Assembly (NCBI GenBank): GCA_013314795.1
Contig: JABUEZ010000028.1
Span: 1-13,275, forward strand
Reading direction: 5' to 3'
Length of the DNA stretch: 13,275 nt
Origin: Candidatus Profundicultor aquiphilus
GTDB taxonomy: Bacteria; Atribacterota; Atribacteria; Atribacterales; Caldatribacteriaceae
Shown here: positions 7,539-13,275 of the stretch, piece after piece
Position numbering within the stretch: position 1 is the stretch's first letter
How the letters are laid out: each line of letters begins with the position of its first letter
Notes under the pieces: generated by a model
What the model saw: the letters and a program-made list of their open reading frames with translations, nothing else
What the model was told of the DNA's origin: nothing
The model's database searches: none
Position numbers and translations under genes: made by a program

Positions 7539-8891
7539 TTGGCCATTCAGGAAATTTTCCATTCTGTTCGTTTGGATGAAAGTAAATGCAAAGGGTGCAC
7601 TCACTGTATCAGAAGATGTCCGACCGAAGCCATAAGAGTAAAAGGCGGTAAGGCCTGTATCGATGAAAAACGGTGCATCGATTGTGGAGAGTGTATCCGT
7701 ACCTGTCCCAATTATGCGAAGTACGCTCAGACAGACCCTCTGGAGGTCATCAAAAAATTCAAGTATGCTGTGGCTCTGCCTGCCCCTGCTTTTTATGCGC
7801 AGTTTAAGTTCACCGTTCCCCTGGGGAAAATTCTTGGAGGGTTATTAAAAGTCGGTTTTCACGATGTCTTTGAAGTGGCGAGGGGTGCAGAAATTCTGGC
7901 AGAGGAAATCAAAATTTACCTTCAGAAACGGGATGTCCCCAAGCCGGTTATTTCCTCAGCCTGTCCGGCGGTGGTCCGGCTTGTTGAGGTAAAATTTCCA
8001 GCTTTAATCGAGAACCTTCTTCCCCTTGATTCTCCGCTGGGAGTGGCGGCAAAAATTGCACGTCTTAAGGCGATAAAAAAGGGATATAACGCAGATGAAG
8101 TCGGGGTGTTTTTTGTCACACCCTGTCCTGCAAAGGTGACTGAAATTAGACAAAGTGGCGATGAGTTAGCTCGGATTGACGGAGCGATATCCATGAGTGG
8201 GATTTACTCGCGGCTGGTGAATGAACTGGGGGGAGTAGAAGAAATCCCCCAGGCTCAGATGGCTGGTTTTAAGGGTATTGGCTGGGCACGTTCTGGGGGG
8301 GAACAGGAGTCCCTTGGGGAAGGAGAGTACATGGCCGTTGATGGGATCCACTATGTGATCTCGGTTCTGGAAAAAATCGAAGTTGGAGAGCTGAAAGAAG
8401 TAGTTTACTGTGAAGCACAGGCCTGTGTGGGAGGATGCATTGGGGGAGTTCTTTCGGTACAAAATCCTTTTGTGGCCAAAGTCAATGTGAACCACCTGTT
8501 GAAAAAATATGGTCACTTTACGCCGATAGCCGAGGAAGAGCTCAGGACATGGCGCAGGGCTGGGGTTTTTGACCGAACCAGGGCTTATGAAGCGAAGGAG
8601 GTCATGCGTCTTGATCAGGATTTGCATCGGGCTCTGGAGAAGTATCAGGCGATCGAAAAACTTCTGGAAAAGTTGCCGGGTTTGGATTGTGGTGCCTGTG
8701 GTTCGCCCACCTGTCGGGCTCTGGCAGAGGACATTGTTCAGGGAAAGGCTATCGAAGTTGACTGTCCTTTTCTCCTCCGGAGTCATATGCTGGATCTGGC
8801 CATGGAGATCTATAGCCTTGCCAGTCGTGTTCCTCAAACCATGGTAAAAAAGGAAGAGGGGGCTAAAAAAGTTGAAAGTCAGGATTCGTGA
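7539..8891 (+). CDS. [FeFe]-hydrogenase-like iron-sulfur protein, putative H2/redox sensor
   Basis: The 450-residue protein has two N-terminal [4Fe-4S] ferredoxin motifs (Cys17/20/23/27 and Cys46/49/52/56). An H-cluster domain (about 75-325) follows, and then a C-terminal FeS domain (Cys384, Cys387, Cys392, Cys409). The H-cluster ligands are all present: Cys142 in SSACPA, Cys196 in TPCPAK, and Cys296 plus Cys300 in ACVGGCIGG. The cysteine normally preceding the first ligand (TSCCP), which relays protons in catalytic enzymes, is Ala141 here. That pattern, no PAS domain, and neighbouring signalling genes suggest a sensory rather than bulk H2-producing enzyme. Lys199 of the PCxxK motif is kept. 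The start is TTG (7539), because the ATG at 7521 in the same frame stops after three codons. GGTGA (7528-7532) is a suitable ribosome binding site. Maturases HydEFG are not in the window. Confidence 0.88.
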   Translation: MAIQEIFHSVRLDESKCKGCTHCIRRCPTEAIRVKGGKACIDEKRCIDCGECIRTCPNYAKYAQTDPLEVIKKFKYAVALPAPAFYAQFKFTVPLGKILGGLLKVGFHDVFEVARGAEILAEEIKIYLQKRDVPKPVISSACPAVVRLVEVKFPALIENLLPLDSPLGVAAKIARLKAIKKGYNADEVGVFFVTPCPAKVTEIRQSGDELARIDGAISMSGIYSRLVNELGGVEEIPQAQMAGFKGIGWARSGGEQESLGEGEYMAVDGIHYVISVLEKIEVGELKEVVYCEAQACVGGCIGGVLSVQNPFVAKVNVNHLLKKYGHFTPIAEEELRTWRRAGVFDRTRAYEAKEVMRLDQDLHRALEKYQAIEKLLEKLPGLDCGACGSPTCRALAEDIVQGKAIEVDCPFLLRSHMLDLAMEIYSLASRVPQTMVKKEEGAKKVESQDS

Positions 8892-9231
8892 TATCGTGGA
8901 AGCTCTTGGTGCTCTGGTTCTCGTGGCAGGCGAGATGGAACGTGGAGAAGTAAGTGGAGGATATTGCGGAGATCTTCTCAGCGATTGCATTGCCAATGCT
9001 GAAGAAGGAAGTGTATGGGTTACCGTTCAGTCTCACCCCAATGTGGTGGCGGTGGCTTCTTTGGTGGGTATTCCCTGTATCGTGATTACCAATAACCAGG
9101 AAGTTCAGGAACAGACTCTGGAGAAGGCCAGGGAACAGGGGATTACCATCCTGAAAACTCCCCTTTCTTCCTTTGAGGCCGTGAGTGCGCTTTCCCGGCT
9201 GGGTATCTCTGGGAAAAAAAGGCATGTCTGA
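8872..9231 (+). CDS. DRTGG-domain protein (second copy)
   Basis: The 119-residue soluble protein is a diverged paralogue of the gene at 6720. Shared traits are the initial helix (VRIRDIVEALGA), the block YCGDLLSDCIANA (31-43) and a following beta-alpha unit (SVWVTVQSH, then VASLVGIPCIVITNN). It ends in a helix and a short basic tail. No catalytic residues can be assigned. The role is inferred from context to be sensing or adaptor function with the hydrogenase-like protein. Translation starts at TTG (8872), 20 bases before the end of the hydrogenase-like gene, with GAGGGGG (8856-8862) upstream inside that gene. This indicates coupled translation. The end overlaps the PHP gene by 8 bases. Confidence 0.75.
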   Translation: MKVRIRDIVEALGALVLVAGEMERGEVSGGYCGDLLSDCIANAEEGSVWVTVQSHPNVVAVASLVGIPCIVITNNQEVQEQTLEKAREQGITILKTPLSSFEAVSALSRLGISGKKRHV

Positions 9232-9976
9232 GGATGAGTTACAGGTTTTTGTGGCCGATCTTCATATTCACAGCGTCCTTTCACCATGTGCGCAACGGGA
9301 AATGCTTCCTCAGTGTATCATCCTTGAGGCTTTAGAGAAGAAGATAGATATTATTGCTCTCTGTGATCACAATGCTTGTGATAATGTGGAAATAACGGTT
9401 GCCCTGGGTAACCGTTTTGGAGTATGGGTGGTTCCGGCGATCGAAGTGGAAACTCGGGAGGAAGTTCACCTTGTTTGTTATTTTCCCACCGTTTCGCAAC
9501 TGCACAATTTTAATGGTTTCATTTCCAGATCGCTTCTTCCCATACCGTTGCGGGAGGATATATGGGGTGAGGAATGGATTGTCGGTGAGGAAGGACAGGT
9601 TATTTCGAAGAAAGATTGTCTTCTGGTTTATCCGAGCAGCCTATCACTGGAAGAGGTTGTCACTTTGGTAAACTCCTGTGGAGGTGTGGTGGTTCCAGCT
9701 CATGTGGATCGGAAGCATTATAGCATTATCTCTCAATTGGGTTTTATCCCACCGAATCTTGGAATACGCATAGTGGAAGTTTCACAGGGAGTGCGGTGGA
9801 AAGAAGTAATCGAGCAGTTCGGACTTCATCGCTTTCAGGTTTTGTCTTCTTCCGATGCTCACACGCTCAACGAAATTGGAACCGGAAAAACATACTTTTC
9901 GATGTATACCCGTAGCTGGTCAGAATTTATGCTTGCTCTGCATGGTGAAGCGGGGAGAAGTATCTTTTTGCCGTAA
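9224..9976 (+). CDS. PHP-domain metal-dependent phosphoesterase
   Basis: The 250-residue protein is a PHP-fold hydrolase, a family that cleaves phosphoester bonds using a cluster of two or three metals. Candidate ligands appear in order: His14 and His16 in DLHIHS, Asp48 and His49 in LCDHN, Glu74 in AIEVET, His82 in EVHLVCYFP, His160 in PAHVDR, and Asp211 and His213 in SSDAH. The substrate cannot be read from sequence; relatives act on histidinol phosphate, nucleotides, oligonucleotides or DNA ends. As the last gene of the cassette it could hydrolyse a signalling phosphoester, but this is inference. The ATG at 9224 puts the HxH motif at residue 14, as is common. A GTG at 9185 would add 13 residues and overlap the upstream gene by 47 bases. 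Confidence 0.85.
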   Translation: MSEDELQVFVADLHIHSVLSPCAQREMLPQCIILEALEKKIDIIALCDHNACDNVEITVALGNRFGVWVVPAIEVETREEVHLVCYFPTVSQLHNFNGFISRSLLPIPLREDIWGEEWIVGEEGQVISKKDCLLVYPSSLSLEEVVTLVNSCGGVVVPAHVDRKHYSIISQLGFIPPNLGIRIVEVSQGVRWKEVIEQFGLHRFQVLSSSDAHTLNEIGTGKTYFSMYTRSWSEFMLALHGEAGRSIFLP

Positions 9977-10037
9977 TTTTTGATTTTTTTCCTCTGGAAA
10001 AACCCCTCTGGAATAAAACATACATTCTATTTTCTTC

Positions 10038-10065
10038 TTTAAATCCCTATTTTAAGATTTATAGT
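10038..10065 (+). promoter_or_regulatory. candidate promoter of the mraZ-dcw operon
   Basis: TTTAAA (10038-10043) and TATAGT (10060-10065), 16 bases apart, match sigma70 consensus boxes at 4 and 5 of 6 positions. The -10 hexamer would overlap the first MraZ box. A second possible -10, TATAAA at 10078-10083, has no good -35. The call is tentative. Confidence 0.35.
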
Positions 10066-10089
10066 GGTTGATTGTGGTATAAAGTGGTT
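10063..10089 (+). promoter_or_regulatory. MraZ operator: three GTGG boxes in 10-bp phase
   Basis: AGTGGTT (10063-10069), TGTGGTA (10073-10079) and AGTGGTT (10083-10089) place the GTGG core at exactly 10-bp intervals, one helical turn apart. MraZ proteins are known to bind arrays of short G-rich direct repeats in this phase just upstream of their own gene and to control the dcw operon. The array ends 18 bases before the mraZ start codon. Confidence 0.75.
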
Positions 10090-10107
10090 CAAAAGGGAAG
10101 GGATATG

Positions 10108-10551
10108 ATGTTTCTTAGCCATTATCGTCACACTGTGGATAAGAAAGGTCGAATTGTCATTCCCAGTGAATTCCGTGACGCACTTCGGGAAAGAATATAT
10201 CTTACCCCTGGTATTGAATCCTGTATTTTCATTTATCCCCAGGAAGAGTGGGAAAAACTCTATCGGAAAGTTGCCTCCCTTCCTCTTACGCAGAAAGACG
10301 CACGTGATTTTATGCGCCTTTTTCTTTCCAGCGCTGCGACGGTAGAAATTGACCCGCAGGGTCGGGTTATGCTGCCTTTACATCTTCGGAAGTACGCTCA
10401 GATTGAGAACAGGGTAATCCTTTTGGGTGTTGGAAATCGGGTTGAAATATGGTCTGAAGAACATTGGGATGCTTATTTCCAGAAAATACAGGGTAGTTTT
10501 GAAGCGATCACTCAAAGTATTGTTATGGAAGAACCTTCTTATGAGCGTTGA
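10108..10551 (+). CDS. mraZ: transcriptional regulator MraZ
   Basis: MraZ is the first gene of most dcw clusters and encodes a ring-forming DNA-binding protein that regulates its own operon. The 147-residue product has two tandem AbrB/SpoVT-like swapped-hairpin domains. The first has DKKGRIVIPSEFR (11-23) and the second IDPQGRVMLP (81-90), the duplicated motif of the family. The start at 10108 gives the usual MFLSHY N terminus with AAGGG (10098-10102) upstream. The ATG at 10105 would add one Met. An upstream in-frame TTG at 10072 would place the operator inside the coding region and is rejected. The 3' end overlaps rsmH by 11 bases. Confidence 0.95.
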   Translation: MFLSHYRHTVDKKGRIVIPSEFRDALRERIYLTPGIESCIFIYPQEEWEKLYRKVASLPLTQKDARDFMRLFLSSAATVEIDPQGRVMLPLHLRKYAQIENRVILLGVGNRVEIWSEEHWDAYFQKIQGSFEAITQSIVMEEPSYER

Positions 10552-11434
10552 CGTGGTTCATCGTCCGGTTATGGTAGAGGAGGTGTGTCGCTGGCTGGTT
10601 ACAAACCCTTCCGGTGTCTATGTCGATGCTACCCTGGGAGGAGGAGGCCATGCTCTGGCCCTTTTGAGTCAGTTGGAGGTGCAGGGGAAACTGGTAGGTA
10701 TTGATCGGGATGAAGAGGCGCTCCAAAGAGCAAAAGAAAATCTGAAGGCTTTTTTGGGACGGGTAATGCTTGTGCACAGTCCTTTTTCGAAGATTGGCGA
10801 GATTCTCGCTTCGCTGGGAGTTGAGAAAGTTTCCGGAGTGCTGTTTGATCTGGGAGTTTCTTCTTTCCATCTGGATCGAGGGGAACGGGGGTTCAGTTTT
10901 GAAAAAGATGGTCCGCTGGACATGCGTATGGATACCTCACAAAGGCTTGAGGCTTCATGGGTCGTGAATCATTTTTCCGAAAGAGAACTGGCGGATCTCC
11001 TCCATCGATATGGGGAAGAGCGCTATGCGCGTCGAATTGCTCGAGCTATTGTAGAGGCGAGAAAAGAGCAGCGCATTCAATCCACTCAACAACTGGCACA
11101 GATTGTGAGGGGAGTGGTACCCCGTCGGGAGAAGATTCATCCGGCAACCCGGACTTTTTTGGCTCTGCGTATCTTTGTGAATCGAGAACTCGAAGAGCTT
11201 TCTCTGGCCCTTTCACAGATACCTCAAGTTCTTGAAGAAGGGGGGCGGGTGGTGGTTTTAAGTTATCATTCTCTGGAAGATCGGATTGTGAAACGTTTTT
11301 TTCAGGACTGTTCCGAGCTTTCGGTTTGTACCAAAAAACCTTTACGACCTTCTCAGGAAGAGGTGGTGAGAAATCCGCGAGCACGAAGTGCTCGCCTGAG
11401 GGTAGCCGAGAAAATCCAGGTGGGGGGGGTATAG
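10541..11434 (+). CDS. rsmH: 16S rRNA (cytosine(1402)-N4)-methyltransferase RsmH
   Basis: RsmH (formerly MraW) methylates N4 of C1402 in the decoding centre of 16S rRNA, using S-adenosylmethionine. The product of 297 residues is close to the usual size. Family blocks are clear: HRPVMVEEV (7-15), the SAM-binding YVDATLGGGGH (27-37), LVGIDRDEEAL (51-61), LFDLGVSS (101-108) with GFSF and GPLDMRMD (124-131), PATRTFLALRIFVN (201-214), and VLSYHSLEDRIVK (239-251). The ATG at 10541 has GGAAG (10527-10531) upstream. The frame remains open to 10427, but that would be deep inside mraZ. The stop TAG directly abuts the next ATG, which supports coupled expression with division genes. Confidence 0.97.
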   Translation: MSVDVVHRPVMVEEVCRWLVTNPSGVYVDATLGGGGHALALLSQLEVQGKLVGIDRDEEALQRAKENLKAFLGRVMLVHSPFSKIGEILASLGVEKVSGVLFDLGVSSFHLDRGERGFSFEKDGPLDMRMDTSQRLEASWVVNHFSERELADLLHRYGEERYARRIARAIVEARKEQRIQSTQQLAQIVRGVVPRREKIHPATRTFLALRIFVNRELEELSLALSQIPQVLEEGGRVVVLSYHSLEDRIVKRFFQDCSELSVCTKKPLRPSQEEVVRNPRARSARLRVAEKIQVGGV

Positions 11435-11770
11435 ATGAACAGAGTAAGAAATTGGTGTATTGTTGGATTGTTACTTTGCTTTTTTGGGGCCATTTTTCAT
11501 TTGAGTTTGCAGGCTGTGCTTTTGGAAAAAGGATTTGTTACTGAATCAAAAAGAGATGCCCTGGAGAGTCTGGTAGCCGAAAAAATAAAGCTTGAGACCG
11601 AAATTGCCCAATTATCATCCCTGGAACGGATTAAGACCCTTGCTGAAAACCGTCTGGGCATGATTCCACCCACGCAGGTTGTGTACGTGGTTGCAGGGAA
11701 CAAGCTGAGTGAAGGCGAAAGACAGCTGGCCTTAAGCGAAGAAAGGCGGGGTGAGGGGAAGACTCAATGA
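11435..11770 (+). CDS. ftsL: FtsL-like cell division protein
   Basis: The 111-residue bitopic membrane protein has a short basic cytoplasmic N terminus, one transmembrane helix (about 7-26, CIVGLLLCFFGAIF) and a coiled coil (about 38-66, rich in Leu/Glu/Lys heptads). The conserved-type tail IKTLAENRLGMIPP (66-79) is typical of FtsL and DivIC family members. FtsL acts in the septal FtsQLB complex, which activates the FtsWI peptidoglycan synthase. Sequence conservation is low in this family, so the call rests on topology, the tail motif and its place between rsmH and the class B penicillin-binding protein. It starts directly after the rsmH stop with GGGGGG (about 11422-11429) upstream, and overlaps the next gene by 4 bases. 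Confidence 0.85.
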   Translation: MNRVRNWCIVGLLLCFFGAIFHLSLQAVLLEKGFVTESKRDALESLVAEKIKLETEIAQLSSLERIKTLAENRLGMIPPTQVVYVVAGNKLSEGERQLALSEERRGEGKTQ

Positions 11771-13275
11771 TTTCCAGAAAATTTGTCCAGCGGACAAATT
11801 TTCTGGCGAGTTTTCTTTTATTACTCCTAATTGGAGTAGCCTGGAGATTGATATCGATTCAGATATTCCAGGCAAAGCACTACCAGGATTTGCTGGTACC
11901 GCGTTTTTCTTTGAACGAAGTACCTCCTCCACGGGGCTCGATTCTGGATCGGAACGGCGAGGTTTTGGCTAAAGATATAGAGGCCATATCTATTTTTGCC
12001 TGCCCGGTAAGAGTTAAAGACCCCCAGAATATTGCCAGAGAACTTTCGCGGGCGCTTTCTTTAGATGAAGAAGAATTGACCAAAGCGCTATCTTCCAAGA
12101 CAACCTGGTTGGAAGTGAAGAGAAAGGTTCCCCTTTATTTAGGAGAATTTTTATTTCGACAGAAATGGGAAGGAATTTACTGGGAAAATGATACCATGCG
12201 TTTTTATCCCAAAGCTCCTTTACTCAGTAATCTCCTGGGTTTTGTGGGGTCCGAACACCAGGGTTTAGAGGGAATTGAATTCGTATTTGACTCCTACCTT
12301 CGGGGAGATAGGGGGTACAGTTCTTTCGAGAAGGATGCCCTGGGAGGAGAGATACCTTTGAGTGTGAAATACCGTCCACCCCGCCCCGGTTATGACCTTA
12401 TTTTGACCATTGATGCCAATATCCAGTTTTTTGTGGAAAAGGCCCTGGATGGAGTGATGGAAAGGACCAAGGCACAGAGAGGGGTCATCATCGTCAACGA
12501 TCCTCGTAGCGGCGACATTCTGGCCATGGCTTCTCGCCCTTCGTATGACAACCGTTATTTTTCGCAGTACGAGTCTTCCCGTTTTCGGAATCTGGCTTTC
12601 GAGATGGTTTTTGAACCTGGTTCTACCATAAAACCGCTGGTTATGGCTGGAGCACTGGAAGAAAAAGTGGTCAGTTTGAACACTCAGTTTTTCTGTCCTG
12701 GCTCGGTTCAAGTGCATACCCATCGGGTGCGAGACATCAAGGCTCACGGAGAGGAGTTACTTGAAGACGTGATTATCAATTCGTGTAACGTGGGCATCAT
12801 TGGGGTGGCCAGAAAGCTTACCGAAGAGAAACTTTATCTCTACCTGAGAGATTTTGGTCTGGGAGAGAAAAGCGGAATTGAAATGCCTGGAGAAGAAGTT
12901 GGCCTTTTGAGGCCGCCAAAGGAGTGGTCACTCCTCTCTATTGGTGCTATTCCCATCGGACAGGAAATGATGGTTACCCCTCTGCAGTTGCTGAAGGCAC
13001 TGTCGGCGCTGGCAAACAAGGGAGTGGTGATGAAACCAAGGCTCGTATCGAAGATAGCCGGTCCTGGGGGGAAAGTGGTGCAAGAATTTCCAATAACGCC
13101 CCTGAAGCAGGTGGTTTCGGAAAAGACCGCATCGGTGGTTCTGGAGATGATGGAAAAAACGGTGGAACGGGGGACTGGCAAAAAAGCATTTATAGAAGGG
13201 TATAGAATTGCTGGGAAAACCGGTACCGTGCAGAAAGTCGATGCCAGTGGTCGTTATGCGCCAGGAAAATTTTAC
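11767..13275 (+). CDS. ftsI: class B penicillin-binding protein (FtsI/PBP2B/SpoVD type), 3' end off window
   Basis: This transpeptidase cross-links septal peptidoglycan. The frame is open from ATG 11767 to the right edge (503 codons seen). A membrane anchor (about 12-33, FLASFLLLLLIGVAWRL) is followed by the pedestal domain with PPRGSILDRNGEVLAKD (54-70). The transpeptidase domain has the active-site Ser286 and Lys289 in PGSTIK, Ser339-Cys-Asn341 as the SxN motif, and Lys484-Thr-Gly-Thr as the KTGT motif. All three catalytic motifs are therefore intact. The start overlaps the ftsL stop as ATGA, with GAGGGGA (about 11752-11758) as ribosome binding site. Codons 3-14 contain a perfect inverted repeat. 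Any C-terminal PASTA domain, which would favour a SpoVD label, lies beyond the window. Confidence 0.95.
   Translation, partial: MISRKFVQRTNFLASFLLLLLIGVAWRLISIQIFQAKHYQDLLVPRFSLNEVPPPRGSILDRNGEVLAKDIEAISIFACPVRVKDPQNIARELSRALSLDEEELTKALSSKTTWLEVKRKVPLYLGEFLFRQKWEGIYWENDTMRFYPKAPLLSNLLGFVGSEHQGLEGIEFVFDSYLRGDRGYSSFEKDALGGEIPLSVKYRPPRPGYDLILTIDANIQFFVEKALDGVMERTKAQRGVIIVNDPRSGDILAMASRPSYDNRYFSQYESSRFRNLAFEMVFEPGSTIKPLVMAGALEEKVVSLNTQFFCPGSVQVHTHRVRDIKAHGEELLEDVIINSCNVGIIGVARKLTEEKLYLYLRDFGLGEKSGIEMPGEEVGLLRPPKEWSLLSIGAIPIGQEMMVTPLQLLKALSALANKGVVMKPRLVSKIAGPGGKVVQEFPITPLKQVVSEKTASVVLEMMEKTVERGTGKKAFIEGYRIAGKTGTVQKVDASGRYAPGKFY
11774..11806 (+). repeat. perfect 15-bp inverted repeat with 3-base loop inside the start of ftsI
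   Basis: CCAGAAAATTTGTCC (11774-11788) and GGACAAATTTTCTGG (11792-11806) are exact reverse complements around the trinucleotide AGC. The left arm begins 7 bases after the A of the ATG at 11767. A T-rich stretch (11811-11822) follows four bases after the stem. It could act as an mRNA hairpin limiting initiation or elongation, as an imperfect attenuator, or as a DNA operator. It also encodes the cytoplasmic tail residues SRKFVQRTNFLA. Confidence 0.9.

Larger units (their letters stand above)
9977..10107 (+). other. intergenic region between the PHP gene and mraZ
   Basis: This AT-rich 131-base spacer contains several T-runs just after the PHP stop. It also has a small inverted repeat TTTTTCC-TCT-GGAAAAA (9986-10002) and a 9-base direct repeat CCTCTGGAA at 9991-9999 and 10005-10013. 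The inverted repeat is AT-rich and not followed by T's on the + strand, so I do not call it a terminator. The right half holds the candidate promoter and MraZ boxes. Confidence 0.6.

Noticed and set aside
2104..9446. Recurring GCGATCGAA words (near 2105, 3301, 8648, 9437), reminiscent of HIP1-like repeats
   Set aside because: Each encodes Ala-Ile-Glu in frame in a helix or strand, there are few copies, and none is intergenic. Codon preference is sufficient.
9986..10002. Inverted repeat TTTTTCC-TCT-GGAAAAA after the PHP gene as a terminator
   Set aside because: The stem is AT-rich, the loop tight, and no T-tract follows on the + strand. It may simply reflect low-complexity T and A runs.
10072..10107. 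Upstream TTG start for mraZ at 10072
   Set aside because: It would put the phased GTGG boxes inside the coding sequence and add 12 residues absent from the typical MraZ N terminus. ATG 10108 follows a good ribosome binding site.
11751..11972. Plus-strand frame of 73 codons at the start of ftsI
   Set aside because: It is a shifted frame of ftsL and ftsI. The ftsI frame from 11767 stays open to the window edge with all penicillin-binding motifs.

Overview
The window looks like chromosomal DNA of an anaerobic, probably fermentative bacterium. The main reason is a protein with all four cysteine ligands of an [FeFe]-hydrogenase H-cluster, flanked by DRTGG, RsbW-like and PHP-domain genes of the kind found together in Clostridia-like, Thermotogota-like, Synergistota-like and Atribacterota-like anaerobes. 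I cannot fix the phylum from sequence alone. No phage, transposon, CRISPR array or other sign of recent transfer is visible. Coding is dense and on the + strand throughout.

Region 1 (1-318): a tRNA-Leu(UAG) gene with encoded CCA, then a 199-base spacer. The spacer holds a near-consensus sigma70-type promoter (TTGACA-17-TAAAAT) and, downstream of it, a perfect 11-bp hairpin with a short T-tract. Because the hairpin lies between promoter and gene, it could attenuate transcription of the following genes.

Region 2 (319-9976): ten genes run head to tail with gaps of at most 17 bases and frequent 1-20 base overlaps, so they are probably one transcription unit. The first part is proteostasis and translation: tig (trigger factor, with a shortened PPIase domain), clpP, clpX, valS. 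A membrane-anchored SPOR-domain protein follows. The last five genes form a putative redox/H2-sensing cassette: a DRTGG-domain protein, an RsbW/SpoIIAB-type ATPase, an [FeFe]-hydrogenase-like protein with Ala at the usual proton-relay Cys, a second DRTGG-domain protein and a PHP-domain metal-dependent phosphoesterase. This cassette is the best candidate for an under-described system. Its function is not established from the sequence, and its gene order appears to recur in anaerobes, so novelty lies in mechanism rather than in a new gene set.

Region 3 (9977-13275): a 131-base spacer precedes the start of a division and cell wall (dcw) cluster: mraZ, rsmH, ftsL and a class B penicillin-binding protein (ftsI/pbpB type). 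The last gene runs off the right edge. Three GTGG boxes spaced exactly 10 bp apart just upstream of mraZ look like the operator for MraZ autoregulation. A perfect 15-bp inverted repeat with a 3-base loop sits 7 bases after the start of the penicillin-binding protein's initiation codon, inside the coding sequence, and is the most striking non-coding signal in the window.
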